Positions 33,029-45,804 are shown, counted from the first letter of the stretch. The stretch: 64,000 nucleotides of DNA from Undaria pinnatifida (GCA_012845835.1 JABAKD010000105.1:118205-182204), one strand, 5' to 3'. Program-made: numbers and translations. Notes: generated by a model not told the origin, from the sequence alone.

Positions 33029-34281
33029 TTTCGGGACATTGAAGTCAGGAACTCCGACGCCCCTGCTCCGCCCCCAGCGTGGCATGCCTCGTCTATTCTG
33101 TTGCAACATTACTTTTTCGTACACTATGGTCATGGGTTTATGGGTTGCATTTTTTTTCCTTCTCAAAACTAAAGTTTTGAGCGAGGCGCAAGAGAGGTTT
33201 CCTGACGCAAAGAGTCTCAAGAGACAAGTTGGTGCATACGACGTACCTCCAGACCGTAGTCTGTGTCCTACAACGACTTGACCCGCGATCAATTCGTGCC
33301 CATCTGGTGTTCACTGCAAGAGTTACTTCCTGCTCCGGATGAGCTAAACGTTGACCCACCAGAGAGAGGCTTGACACAGTAAATCACGACCTTCACGTCA
33401 CCTCAACAGGTTACAACACAGTACCGTTCCCTCAACAATGCTGCTAGTTTGACGCTATCGTGCTTGTAACATTGATTGGAACATGTGGGAATGACCAAGA
33501 GTGGCTGAATGCGGAGTAGTGCCTGTTGCCCAGATAGCGCCGCCGTATGTCCGGCTGGTTCATTCCGGCGCTACAGAAGGGCCACTATAATTAACTATCT
33601 AAAAGAAAAGCGTCCAGCCCCACCGGTGAACACTATCCTGCCCCTCGCTGCTGCCATGTCGTCTCACTCGAATGTGGAAGTTAACCGACGTGTCGAATTA
33701 CTACCTGAGTTAATCGACGGTAGCGGTTGCAGTTGTTGTAGTAACTAATACGTACATGTCCGATTAAGCTCCCCAAATGAGGAAGTACCGGGTATTCATT
33801 GGTCAAGGTATTTCTCGAGGAGGATGTCTTGAGGACTAAGCCATAGGAGCTTGGTCGGGTTGAGCGAACAAATGCCTTCGAGGCCATTTGTTTTTTGGGT
33901 GAGATATTGAACTCTCGTCATGCTAGGAGCTCAAGCAGTTTCTACTATGCGCCCCTCTACCGCTGTATGGCTCACCTTTGCAGTGCTACTATAGTAGTGA
34001 AGTAATGAGGCCGGGAGCAACGAACCGCACATCGAACGACAACACTCACATCTCCAGAAACGAGGCCGGTGCACGCCAACTTCCGCCGCTCTACGAGTGT
34101 GTCTGCTGCAGCGGCTTGCCGCGCAAACAAAGTTGCCAGGAACCAGATCCGCACCACTCGAAACACGTGCATCCTGTCACCTGCTGCTAGAGCCTGCACG
34201 AAGGGCGCGTGTAGGAGAACAGAGCGCAGCTAACTGAAATTGTTAGAAGCCATATCCACTGCAGATACCTGGGATACCTGA
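33029..34281. other. Gene-free stretch
   Basis: One family B copy (33850-33975) and otherwise unassigned sequence. A minus-strand frame at 33138-33377 and others have no recognised motif. Confidence 0.4.
33850..33975 (+). repeat. Family B short repeat
   Basis: GTCGGGTTGAGCGAACAAAT, GCCTTCGAGGCCAT, GAACTCTCGTCATGCTAGGA and a GCGCCCCTCTACCGCTGTAT end. Confidence 0.6.
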
Positions 34282-34545
34282 GACGCATGCTACGATAGAG
34301 GTGCCACCAGTGAGGTTTCCGCTATTCCTCATATGAGAAGCTCGCCAACGCGTTCATCTACTGTATCCATTCCAAGAAAAAAAAAAGCGGAATCCGTTTG
34401 ATTTTTCCAGCGGAGCTTAGACATACAACGAAAGATTATAAGATGCTCCAACGACGTTACGCGTTTGGCGCTAGGGATAGCACTTTCTGGGCTAAACGTT
34501 TTTTTGTGGACACGACGAAGCTCCATGTCCAAAATCATCGCAAGT
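34282..34545. mobile_element. Two family A fragments, head to head
   Basis: The left piece begins GACGCATGCTACGATAGAGG in plus direction and loses the family right end near 34460. The right piece (about 34475-34545) reads GATAGCACTTTCTGGGCTAA and GACGAAGCTCCATGTCCAAA in minus direction. The block is therefore a rearranged pair rather than one element. Confidence 0.5.
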
Positions 34546-34961
34546 AAATGTCGTTGTTTGGCGAATTATAAAATTTTGTTTTATTGCTAGGCCATGCGAC
34601 TGTCCGTCGAATTTCCCTCTCACATTTCAACAAACCAGATTTTACGAGGGGTGTGGAGCGCCTCATTCATGTGGGGAGCCTAAAAAAACAACAACATGAA
34701 CAAAGGTGCGCGTGTACGTAACAAACATGTTTCCCTTGAAGGGTATCATAGGATACCTCTTTTTTCACTGCTGGGGCTTAAGAGCCACTCGCGACGCGTG
34801 ACTTTCTGCGCATCTTGACTCACCAAATTACTGTAGGGTATGTTCTCGGCGCAGGGTATAACTAACCACCCCGTCGTGGATTAACGACGTCGCTAGATAC
34901 AAAACAGGCACGAAAGCTTAAAACCGCAAAGAAAGGAACAGCGGGGTCGAAGAGTGACACC

Positions 34962-35238
34962 GACGCGTGCTACGATACAGGAATGTATCGCTTTTCGTCT
35001 GTATTGCTTTCTAAATGACGGGGCCCCTTAACACAAAATCGTCGGGAATTGGTTTATTTGTTTAGGCATGGTTCTCGTTCTGTACCTAGGCCCCGTGCGT
35101 GGGATTTTTCATCCGGTACATGTAGCAATTTCCCCCCGCCTCCAAATCATTTTTTGGGGTAAGAAGGACACGTTTTACGCTCCTAAAACGAGAAACTTCT
35201 CAGAAAAAGAGTTTTGCACCTCTCTCGTAACACGCGTC
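34962..35238 (-). mobile_element. Family A TIR element, well preserved
   Basis: GACGCGTGCTACGATACAGG and CACCTCTCTCGTAACACGCG ends. The interior has AATGACGGGGCCCCTTAACA, AAAATCGTCGGGAATTGG and GTACCTAGGCCCCGTGCG in order, followed by a TTTTTCATCCGGTACATG block. Confidence 0.8.
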
Positions 35239-35239
35239 C

Positions 35240-36249
35240 CCCGAGCCACTGCAAAAACAGGCCTCAAAAGTAGCATCCTCGCTAGAGAATCATTGTTAGC
35301 CGCTTGAGGACCTCTGCCTTGACACTCGCCCCGGGCAAGAAGGGCGATTTCTGCAAACACCGCCACGCGTACTGCAATAAGAAAAGTGCTTTTTGGCCCG
35401 GGGTGAGTTTGGACTGGCGGGGCTGGCTCCTCAACGCAGAGGAACTACGGCAAAATTTGTCGGAGCGCAATTTGTTTTATGTGTTGGGTAAAGCAATGGC
35501 GTTCGATATAATCTACCTACAGCATCAACAGGTCATTGGATAGTTTTTCAAGAGTGAGGTTTTGTGCCTTTGTTTTCAGTTAAGCTTCATCTTTGGGTTT
35601 GAGGTATACAGAGCCGGCTCTTCAAGTTAGGGGCCTCATCAAAGGCTAGGCGCACCCATCCCTACCCCGTTTTCGACGTGCGGCGATGATAGTTGCTCGT
35701 TTTGACCACGACGCCGAAAACCTCACGGCGGGGACCACGGCTACGGTAGTAGGGGGAATGATACGACGATGCTATGGTATACCCCCCAATGTTTTCACTT
35801 CCGGCTTTTTACCACTCTCACGGGCGACTCTGTACGTCACAGACAAAAGCTTTAAAACGATGTTTTAGGCGAAGCGTAGCGTAGCCTTCCATTTTTTTGC
35901 GGATTCATATCGCAACGTCAAGACAGCACGAAAGCGTTAGAGCCCCCAAACCCCTTCCTATAACAAATCCAACTGAGGCATGCTTCGATAAAGGTAGCAC
36001 TTGCCGCCTGAAGAGTCGTTCCACGGTCGCCCCCCCAACGTTTCTTTAACAAAAACGCCGGTTTCGAAAACAGCTCCCGGCCATATCTCCTGAAATACGG
36101 AGCCTCTTTCCGCCCCGACGTCATCGTTCGATAGACCTTTGCAGACAAGAAAAATTGTGAGGATGCTTTTTTCATAGCCCACCCTTCCTCGTGTAGAGCA
36201 GCCATAAAACGTTCGTCAAAGAAAATCAACGGGTTTTTCGGGGGGGGGC
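35240..36249. other. Gene-free stretch with family C fragments
   Basis: A family C left end and interior lie at 35735-35890 (CCACGGCTACGGTAGTAGGG, CTCTCACGGGCGACTCTGTA). A repeated AGAGCCCCCAAACCCCTTCC phrase is at 35939. No gene recognised. Confidence 0.4.
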
Positions 36250-36490
36250 GGCTATAGTAGAACCAAGTCTGAAATGGTTTCTAAATGACGGTGGTCCTTA
36301 ACCCAAAATGGTCGGAAACACGACATTTTTTTTAAACCATTCTTTGTCGTATACCTAGGCCCTGGTGTTTTCACCCGGCGGCAGTTAGTTTAAGGTTTGT
36401 CCAAATCAGGTTTTTTGAGAGGTCTTGAGCTTCCAAATTGAGGAGAACCTCAAAATAAAAGTAGTTCTCACCTCCATCATAGCCCGCGTC
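36250..36490 (-). mobile_element. Family A element, left end eroded
   Basis: AATGACGGTGGTCCTTAACC, AAAATGGTCGGAAACACG, TATACCTAGGCCCTGGTG, GAGAGGTCTTGAGCTTCC and the right end CACCTCCATCATAGCCCGCG. The left TIR is reduced to GGCTATAGTAG. Confidence 0.65.
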
Positions 36491-36670
36491 AAGTGATTTT
36501 GCTCCCGAGGTCGGGCTTCCAGTTACAAAGAGGTTAAGACCGTAAAGAAGAGGGGGGGGTGATCCCCCGCAAGTTACCCTGAGCCACTGCAGCAAAAGGC
36601 CCCAACAGTGACTCTCCTAGCCTAGCCATGGTCCGGGGTTTACGGGTTAACAAAGGGCACGGGGTGTCTA

Positions 36671-36932
36671 GTGTGCTACGATAGAGGTATACCGTTTTTT
36701 GGCCAAATGGTTTCTGAATGGCGGGGCTCCTTAACCCAAAATCGTCGGAAATGGGGAATTTTGTTCCATGGTTTTCGTCGTGTGCCTCTAAGCCATACAA
36801 AGTATGGGTTTTTTTTCATCCGCGGTAAATCAGGTTTATTTTTCTAAAAAGTCGGTTTTGGGGGAGGTCGTTTGAGCTCCCGAATAAGGAACCTCAGAAA
36901 ACAAGGAGTGCACCTCTGTCGTAGCTAGGGTC
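36671..36932 (-). mobile_element. Family A TIR element
   Basis: GTGTGCTACGATAGAGGTAT and CACCTCTGTCGTAGCTAGGG ends with GGCGGGGCTCCTTAACCCAA and AATCGTCGG between. A family C end (GTGACTCTCCTAGCCTAGCC) sits just to its left at 36610-36635. Confidence 0.75.
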
Positions 36933-39900
36933 TTGCAGGGGAGGCGCCCAACATTTTCGGAAGCTCCTCCCATTTGTTGAAGAGCTGAACATACCTCATC
37001 CAAAGCCTGACATAAAAAAACAACATCGCAAAAAAAAACTGTAACCCTGATCAACAACCCCGTGGCTTGCGCACGCAAGACACACTACACGTTGAAACAC
37101 ATGCAGATGCTATAATTCAACAATTTGTTGAATTATTTCCTCGGTGAAGAGCAGAATTAGAATAATACTCTAAAATATGGACTCTGCAATCCACTATTAT
37201 TATAGTCTATAAGGTAGCAGGTAGTTGATTCAGGGCCATTGCGCCGAGTACACTGCTTAATATATAAGTTTGGATATATGCTATATATATTATGCGGGAA
37301 AACTCGGTTTGTTACTTCCCCTCGGCGTATTGTATACCAGACATTCTCAAGTTGTAACTAGCTTCCCACCACGTAGGTATCTGGGAGAGTTGAACTGATT
37401 TTGCACAGAATTTTGCCATAGATTGGAGGACGGGGTATTTTGGTCTGTACGACAACCCGTAGAGTAAATCTGCAGTGGCCTGGGCATTGTGGCGAACCTT
37501 CCTTGCGCATGATCTGTAAACAGAAGTCCGTCAGTCACCCAGCGCTTTGGGCCAAACGTGCCACCTCTGCCGGAGCACGCGTCAACAGCAACGCAAGCTC
37601 GTCGGAGTCTCATTTGCTTTTGCATGCTGCGATAGGGTTGCATCCAACGCTCCTGAGGCGCTCCTGAATTGACGGGCTGTACAAGCTCCCTAGAAACCAA
37701 AGTTTGAGAACACCAAAGGGTGTTACAGACGTTCCTATAACCCGGGCATACAACGATGAGCACTGCAAACGCAAAACCAATACTGATAACCTTGCAAAGA
37801 ACAAGACGGTTCCGACTTTCGAAGACAGATGCCCCCAAAAACCGGTGGGATATGTTTAACGAAACGTGCTTCATGGCTACTCGACTCGAAGATGAGGATG
37901 CTACGAAAACATGTCTTAACATATTTTTTTGTCTTAAAAAAAAGACTATCAAAAGATGACGTCGGGGTGGTGAGGGGTCACCGTGCTTCAGGAAATACGA
38001 CCTGGAGCTAGTTCCAAAACCAGCGATTTCGTGAAAAAAAAGTCGGGGGGGGGGGGGTACCTTAGAGCGACCCTTCCTCCGGTGAGTAGCCTGCCAGTAG
38101 TAAGAAAATGCTTCGAATAAAATGGGGTACCAACCCACAACAATCGACCAAGGACTCAATTGAGGGTCAGGTATGATAGCATGACAGCAATAGGTACGGA
38201 CAGCGCGAAAAGTAAGCATAGCTAGACGATGACTAATATACCAGATATGCGGCATCGCCTAATGCCCGTACGTAGCGATGGGAAAGAGAATCAAACACAG
38301 CCAGACGGCCCTCCAAACTGGGCGATCTTATAGCACACAGATGGGTGTGTTCCAGAACCTTGCTACGGTAGAGGGTCACCTCATATTTTTTCCGACGACC
38401 TTTGCTTAACGCCTCTACAACTAGAAACCCTTTTGTTTTACGCATTTACTTAAGGTTTGGTATAGGGAGGGATTTATGGGCTCTAAAATAGTTAAGAAGC
38501 TCCAAATCGTCACCCAAAATGTCGGCTTTGGCACAGGAAATTAACGGTGAGGACAATCCCATATGAACTAAGTGTACAACTGAAAAAATTTCACTTGCAT
38601 ATTAAAGGTTGACACCCTACGGAAAGTTAGGGCGCGCTAGCTAAAGTTTGACTCGACAGGCCATCTGATTCTGCTAGATGAATGACCCCCCCGCCCCGTT
38701 TCGAAATCGGACATCAAGCCCAACCGGTACAATAGAGTTAGTCTAGCGGTCAACGGGGTGGGGTGCATTGCTCATGATATTCGACGCGATTGGTTGATGA
38801 GGTTATGTCCGCGTATACGAGTTGATCTGGAGTAGTTAATGAGAGAACACGCACACATCAGGATATATATTCGTAATACAGAAACGACCTAACACGATGT
38901 TTAGGTTGTGTACCATATGGAAAGGCGGTTTCCTAGGATACAAAACCGTCAGTACTGGAAGCGTCGACGCCTGTACTTTGAGAGAATAGTCCGCACTCTG
39001 TTTTTGTCTACCCCAACCTTCGGTCGGCGCCAGCTACTGCACGATCTGCTGCTGCAGCGCCGACGGGTTTGCCGACAAAACGCGCAGATCGCTATCGTTG
39101 ATAATGTTTGTGACAAAGACGTGTGCCGCCGGATAATCTTCGGCGTGTTGGTGCTGTTAAATAGGAACGCACAAAAAAATATTCTATAATATGTATGGTG
39201 TGCTTCTTGTTGTGACGTACCAATACAAAATATCATCTACATGTGTTCTTAATATATCGGCCCTTGTGATCGGAGCTACTGCATACCCGGTATGGTCCTC
39301 CGTAATAGGAAGCAGGACTTACATCGGCCGTTTCGACCAATCCCCTACACACACAGCTACAAGTACGTTTTTTTTCAAGCTTCATGGAAGCACGCGTCAG
39401 CGGAGAGAACCCTCTGGAACATTTCAGGCATGTAACGATCCTGGATACAGTGCCAGGGTGTAAGGAGAATGCTTCCGCAGGTCAGGGAGACGGGAGATAG
39501 TACTCGTAAAAGCCTTTAAAATTGGAAATCCGTTTTTGGAGTCGACGAGGTTTGGGGTATGTAAAGGGCCCACCCATTAAATCCTACACCGCAACGTTTA
39601 GGGAGAAGTACCATATGTTTGGAGGGTGTCATCACTTCTTGTTTGAAGTGGGTCGTGCTCCTTCGAACAGAACTTATTTCCCGGTAACCTGGTGTGAAGG
39701 GGGCAGAGTCTGAAGCATGTGTACATCAACCGTATGTAGCACACTACCAAAGGAGTTATTCCAAGCTAGGGGAGCAGCAGAAGAAGCTATTAGGTCCCTG
39801 ACATAAAGGCCTCCAAAACCTCATCCGAAACGCGACTTCGAAGACGTGTTCGTTAGCGAAACCCGACCAACCTTCTATGCGCTGGAGTCCTAAATAAATT

Positions 39901-40454
39901 ACATATGTCCGTAAATTTATCATACTGTAATAGCCGATAACTCCACACTTCTTGAGGATCTCAGCCGTTCAGAAACATCATTAGTTAATCCAACAACTGC
40001 CACCCCTACCGTGGAATGACTCGACTGGGATTCCTTTGGGTAGATCGTTGTTATAAAAGTATCGCCTAGGCCCCATCTGTGACACCTACCTGAGTTGTAT
40101 TCCCCGTATGTATGAACACCGATCCCGTTGGCTGCAGCACCACAGAGTGTTTAAGAACAGAGAGCCTTGCTGTTTCGGGCACGTCTGGTTCGTTTGTGGC
40201 GCTCCAACGCAATGGTATAGCGGTTTGTGAAGGGCGTGCCTTGCGCGAGAGAGTTTTTCCTGCTGCTGACAAACAACAATAGGGAAATAATCGCCGATAA
40301 CATGGCGGTAGGTTTTGTAGTGTGCGCCCGGCAACCGGAATAGTATCAACGTCTCGTGAGCGACGCACAGATTTATCGTGCTATACAGGGTGCAGATCGG
40401 AGTCTTATTTTTTAATTTATTTATTGTTATCCATTAGCACGCGCTTGATAAGAA
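36933..40454. other. Gene-free stretch
   Basis: No gene accepted. A 302-codon minus frame at 37347-38255 contains a family A end (37555-37584) and G/C-run codons and has no domain. A near-perfect 25-bp palindrome lies at 37112-37136. A G-run of 13 is near 38045, and a family B-like end lies at 39945-40030. Confidence 0.4.
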
Positions 40455-40562
40455 AGTTCCGAGTGCTCGACGTGCATCCAGTTCCGAGTGTTCGATATCC
40501 ATCCAGCTTTTTCGCGTGTTCCATGTCGATCTAGTTCCGAGTTTTCGATGTCCATTCAGCTA
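40455..40562 (+). repeat. Minisatellite, four units of 25-29 bp
   Basis: Units begin AGTTCCGAGTGCTCGACGTG, AGTTCCGAGTGTTCGATATC, AGCTTTTTCGCGTGTTCCAT and AGTTCCGAGTTTTCGATGTC, each ending in a CATCC- or CATTC-like triplet block. Confidence 0.75.
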
Positions 40563-41329
40563 TGGATGCAGCGGAGGTGATAATTCCGTCGCACAAGCAA
40601 CATATTGTGCTTCGTAAAAAATCCACGCACTAACTAGCAAAGAAAGGTCGGAATCATCATGACCTACATGTAGATTACCTACATACATACAGATGATATA
40701 GAACATACACATACAGAAAATTACTGGGATGTTGTGCAGAATCTGCACCTACAGAGAGCACAGATCAAACGCAGGAAACATGTCCTAGATCAGGCAGATC
40801 ACACGGCTCTCGCCGGGCAACATGAGCTAGACCATGCAAATCTTCCCCAACTAAGCGCTAGGCCAATTGGTAGTAGGGATCGGCAGTCTGCCGGACGTGT
40901 CCACACCCCACGAGCTATCAACTATGCGCACTCCGTCTGCATACACCACAACTTCTACACCTACCTACGGTGTAAAATCCCACCAGGGTGTTTGCGACAA
41001 CCAGTTCGGCCGACGATGCCAATGCGAAGGTGTAGGGCGATATAGTCCTAGCGACCACTACTACTCCGAATGCACAGGTGCCCCCGGCTGTGCACTGGTC
41101 ACCCACAAACAATGTATGTTGTGCACCTTGTGTTAGTTTTTGATTCCATCCTGGCGCCTTCTGACGATCACAGGGGGGGCGGGGAATCTCATTCAGGTAG
41201 GCGATTACGCCTGCCAGGAAATGAGGGGGCACTTAGTACCGATTATTTCGCCGCAATGGGTGGCAGTATAAAATATGCCCGTCGTATCATAAGGAAAACA
41301 AGAAACGTCACTATTAGAACATTTCCTGT
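40563..41329. other. Gene-free stretch
   Basis: A plus frame (40867-41136) has eight Cys residues and SDHYYSEC, loosely like the end of a fungal-type cellulose-binding module, but the spacing does not fit well. Nothing else recognised. Confidence 0.3.
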
Positions 41330-41620
41330 TGAAACTACTTTTTCTGTTGCTAAAACAATAATAGTAGATTCCACTATGCTGCTACCGCTACTATTGATAC
41401 GGCACGTACTGTGTATAGAAAAGTGGCAATGTATTGATACTACAAATGTATTACTACAACTACTGAATACCACTGCTACAGCTACTCGCTACCACTGTTA
41501 CTATTATAGACTATACTTCTACTACGTACGGGTGTTAGTACTACTACAATATTCTGCTACAACTATTAATACCACTACCACTACAAATGATGTGTAACAG
41601 TAAAAAATATTACTAACAAT
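41330..41620 (+). repeat. CTA/TAC-rich degenerate microsatellite
   Basis: About 290 bp dominated by CTA and ACT triplets with many interruptions. Low-complexity Tyr/Thr/Leu-rich frames result. Confidence 0.75.
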
Positions 41621-42259
41621 AATAGCCTTTTCGACGGAAAAACACCTATCTGCATATTATGCACGATATAAGCCTGGACGCAAACATGCAGAGATAACGG
41701 GTCTGACGGGGAGGGTATCAAGATACTAACAAGACGCCCAATACCCATCGGAGTATTTCCGCCATCGGTGACCTGAGACGTGGTGTTTTTCGTATGCGGC
41801 TGAGGCGGAGAAAATAGTGGTATAATATTGCCTCCTGGAGGAAGCGACGAAAAAAATTCAAAGGTTTCCAGGTATAAAATCCTGTTTCGGTGTATGTTCT
41901 ACGTATATATTTAATCTAAGTCGTACGATATACTTGTGTTGGAAATAAAAATACGCTCTAGCTATGAGGTTGAAAATGTTGTCGAAACGCATCTACCTTT
42001 GCAAGCTGTATATGTGATGCTCCGATCGCGCGTATTGCTGGGTGTGTGTTCTCATTATGGATATAGGTCGGCGACTCCCCTCGGAACTACTGTATAGCTT
42101 ACCATGGTCAACATAGTGAGATGTTAGTCAGTCTGTGCACGGAAAACACTATAAAAAGCGTTTTTGAGGGGGGGAAAATTTTGACAGCTGAGGAAGGAAA
42201 TGCATCTGATGATCAGTTTATCAAGCGTTTGCTGTAAGTCGTACAACCCCAGTGAGGAG

Positions 42260-42545
42260 AGGGCGGAGTGTTCGAAGAGTTGGGGGGGAGGAGGGAGGGA
42301 GTGGGTTTCCAACAGCGTTAGGTGGCATAGATGTAGGGACTTGCTATACACGTGGTGCTAAGTCTAGGCGATAGTGCGGGTGGTGGAGAAGGGAGGGGCA
42401 TTCGGGGCCGGGGGAGGGCGTGAATTGGAGCTGCGGCATGAATGGTTAGAAATATGATGAGGTGATAGCAACTGCCTGGTAGTAGTTAGACCTATTACTC
42501 TGGCACATTTTTATTTTTCAGGTGGTGCGTTTGAACACGAGGGAG

Positions 42546-42578
<33 letters not shown>

Positions 42579-42720
42579 GGGGGAATTGGAGCTATGGCAT
42601 GGATGACTAGAAAGATAATGAAGTGATATCAGCTGTCCGGTAGTGTTTCTTACTGTGGCAGAATTTGATTTTGGGCGGGGCGTTTGAACCAGAGGGGTTG
42701 GGGGGCGGGACAACTTAATT
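42260..42720 (+). repeat. Left-arm tandem units with G-runs
   Basis: Two units share GGCATGAATGGTTAGAAA, GATGAGGTGATAGC, a CTGGTAGTAGTTAGACC-like stretch and GGGGCGTTTGAAC before a G-run, the longest about 37 G at 42547-42585. They are the mirror of the C-run units of the right arm. Confidence 0.75.
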
Positions 42721-43359
42721 TTTGTAAGATGTATCTATGTCTTAGAGTTGGCGACCTCAGAGCCCCACGTCGGCACGGTAAAAATCATGGGCGTAAAATC
42801 GTATATGTGAGACAACAATAATGTGAAAAGGAGGTACAGACAAATTTGTTAAAATTGAGGTAAACCGCACTACAAACTTATTACGTAGGGTATTCCGTAC
42901 ATACCGTCTGCATGATCGCCTCCCAACCTCTGTCAAGCGAAGCATGACTAACGAAGTGACGCAATTGAGCGCGTGTACACTAAGCATTCCTTTCAAAACA
43001 CTAACGATTCGCATTTCTCCCTTTCGTTCTCATCGGCGGTGACATTGCAGACCACATCACCTCGCCTGTTGTATTTGGCAATATGTACCTCTTTCTTATA
43101 ATTAGCGATGTCAAAAAAATAATGATATTTGCATGATTGTCAGGTACCTATCGATTAAAATATTTTATATTTCCATCCGTGTACAATAGCAAATTATGAA
43201 GCTTTTAACACGTTGTTTAACTGGGTTGCATACTACATGTAACATCAAACCTTCTCAAATAATAAACATTACCAGGCGGGTGATATAAAAGGGTGTCTTC
43301 TTGCTGCAACCGTCAGATTCGTCCCGTAAGGGTTTATAGTTTCCGCGCACATATTGAAA

Positions 43360-44180
43360 TGCCCCCCCCCCCCCCTCTTGTTCAAACGCCCTACCGACAA
43401 TTAAACGCTACCAGAGAAGTAAACACTACCAGCCAGCTGATATCATCTCATTTTCCTTGTAGCCATCCATGACGTAGCTCCAACTCATCTCCGCCCTCCT
43501 CCCCCCCTCCCCCGCCCCCCCTTTTGTTTCCCGCCCAGTTAGTTCAAACGCCCCACTTACAATCGAAATCGGCCAGAGTAATAAACACTCCTAAGCAATT
43601 AATATCACGTCATTATCTTTCCAGCCATCCATGACGTAGCTTTCGTTCATCCCACCTTCCCCCCTCCAACGCCCCCTCCTTCCCCACACCCCGCACGATC
43701 GCCTAGACCCAGCACCGCGCGTATGGCATGCCCTTCATGTATGATTAATACGCGCGATCGGAGGATGACACAAAATGTTGCGAAAATCAGTGTCGACCAA
43801 ATCCTTCATGTCATAGCTGGAGTGTGTTCTAATATTATATGTGACCTAAACCTTTTGAAACCCTCCCCATTCCCCCCCCCCCCCCACCCCCTTCTTTTTT
43901 TTTTTCTTGTTTTTCGCTCGCTCTTGCTCAAACGCCCCACCTAATATCGAAATCCGCCAGTCCGCCAGAGTATAAACACTTCCACGCCGTGGATATCACC
44001 TCATTATCGTTTTAGAGCCGTCCATGCCACTGCTACAATCCCCCCCCCTCCCCTGCCCCCAAGGCCCCCCCCTCCCCAACCACCCGCACCATCGCCTAGA
44101 CCTAGCACCAAGCGTATAGCAAACCCCTACATCTATTGGACCTAAAGCCCTCCCCCCCCCCCCCCCAACACCCCCCCCCC
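43360..44180 (-). repeat. Right-arm tandem units with C-runs
   Basis: At least three units read TTCAAACGCCCCAC, AATCGAAATC, GCCAGAGTAATAAACAC, ATATCACCTCATTATC and CCATCCATGACGTAGC, separated by C-rich runs. Pro-rich open frames here are artefacts of the C-runs. Confidence 0.75.
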
Positions 44181-44879
44181 CCCCCCCCCGCCACATCCCC
44201 CCCCCCCTCCCCCACAAGAAGGATTCATAGTTTCCACGCACAAATTGAGATGCCCCACTTGTCCCTCCCCCCCCTCCCCCCCCTCCCGCCCCCTTTTGAT
44301 CAAAATCAGGCCCCTCACGTCCATAAAAAATCAGCCCTCCCCTCGCCGGTCATTCGACTTACAGGATTCACTTGATAAAAAGATGCATTTACCTCCACAG
44401 CTGTCAGATTTCGCCCCCCTCAGAAACGGGTTTTATAGTTTCCGCGCACAGACTGACTAGCATCACCCTGTTGACCCTGATAGCTACACTGTAGTCGCAA
44501 GGGGAGTCGCCGACCTATATCCTTAATGAGGACACACAACCCGTAATGCGCGCGATCGGAGTATCACACACAACTTGCAAAGATGAGTTTCGACAAAATA
44601 TTCGATCTCACAGCTGGAGTGTATTTTTTTTTCTTAATATGTGCGCAGAAATTGTAAATCCTTTAAGAAGACAAATCTGACTGTTGTAGAAGGAATGCAT
44701 CAATTTACATCCCCTGTCTGGTGTTGTAAATTTTTCGAGCAGATTAGATGTTAGGTGTGGTGTACACAACAATGTTTAGGTGTGCTATACAATGTGTTAT
44801 AGCTTCGTGGTGCTTTATTGTACATGGGTCGCAAGATAGAACATTTCCATCGATAGGTTTAACCATGTCGTTACCATCA

Positions 44880-45595
44880 TTTTACCGTACCGATGAGGGG
44901 CTCTGAGTTCGCTATTATTTATATGACAGAAATAGATATTGCAGAATACAACAAGCGAGGTGATGTGGACATGCAATGACACCACCATTGAGCACGAGGG
45001 GGAGAAGTGCAAATCGTCAGTGTTTCGTAAGAAACGCTTGATGCACCCGCGATCAATTACCTTACTTCATTAGGCATACTTCGTTTGGCAGAGGTTGGGA
45101 GGCGATCATGCAGACGGTAGGCACGAGATATACTCTACGTAATAGGTTGGTAGTGTGGTCTACCGCGTTTTTAACATATCTGCCTGTACTTCCTTCTCAC
45201 ATTATATCAGCTAATATACGATTATACGCCCATGAGTTTTACCGTGTCGATGTGGGGCCCTGAGGTTGCCGATTCTGAGACAGAAATGCATGTTGCAAAA
45301 TACAGCAAGCAAGGTGATGTGGTCATGCAATATCACCACCATTGGCCTCGAGGGGGAGAAGTGCAAATCGTCAGCGTGTTGAAAGAAACGCGTAGTGTGC
45401 CCGCGCGCAGATACGTTGCTTCGTTAGGTATATTGCCACTTTGTTTGGCAGAGGTTGGAAGGCAATCATGCAGACGGCAAGAAGGCACGAAATATACCCT
45501 GCGTAATAGGTTGGTAGTGTGGTCTACGGCAATTTTAACATATCTGCCTGTACTTCCTTTTCACATTATTATTATCTAAAGTATGATAATACGCC
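44880..45595 (+). repeat. Tandem duplication, two units of 357 bp
   Basis: TTTTACCGT marks the start of each unit at 44880 and 45237. Shared landmarks are GAGGGGGAGAAGTGCAAATC, TTTGGCAGAGGTTGG, AATAGGTTGGTAGTGTGGTC and AACATATCTGCCTGTACTTC. A third, inverted copy lies inside the foldback element at 42750-43090. Open frames in the copies (for example 45232-45579) share residues such as QIVSVLK and TYLPVLPFHII, but the first plus-strand unit carries stops. Coding is therefore unproven. Confidence 0.8.
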
Positions 45596-45804
45596 CTGTT
45601 TTTTCCCGTCCGTGTCGTCGAAGATGGTGTTGTCCTGTAGATGCCGCGTCCACGTCTGGTGCTCGTGTTGATGGTGCTCACGAAAACATGCCCTATCGTG
45701 TAGTAGATGATCGCTGAGTGGTGTTCCTTTCCTCTACATCAAAAACCAGGTAACACATATATATAGTATGCCAACGCAACCGCTTTCTCGAAAATGACAA
45801 ATGA

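Larger units (their letters stand above)
41940..44640. mobile_element. Foldback element with long inverted arms (family D)
   Basis: The two ends are long inverted copies. The left outer block (41940-42180) carries the family D signature plus GGTCGGCGACTCCCCTCG and AGTCAGTCTGTGCACGGAAA. The right outer block (44440-44640) reads the complement: TTTCCGCGCACAGACTGACT, GGGGAGTCGCCGACCTATAT and GATCTCACAGCTGGAGTGTA. Further in, GGCGATAGTGCGGGTGGT (left, 42367) pairs with ACCACCCGCACCATCGCC (right, 44080). Both arms also hold tandem units of about 130-250 bp ending in long G or C runs (left near 42430 and 42590; right near 43385, 43545 and 43930). The middle has a unit (42750-43090) repeated outside the element. 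No transposase was seen. The inverted D copy at 43725-43850 shows nesting. Confidence 0.8.

Noticed and set aside
37347-38255. 302-codon minus-strand open frame, second longest in the window
   Set aside because: It has no domain, includes a family A terminal repeat and homopolymer-encoded residues, and has irregular composition. Best explained as a chance frame.
44136-44375. Pro-rich and Gly-rich open frames over the C-runs
   Set aside because: Direct translation of C-tracts in the foldback arms.
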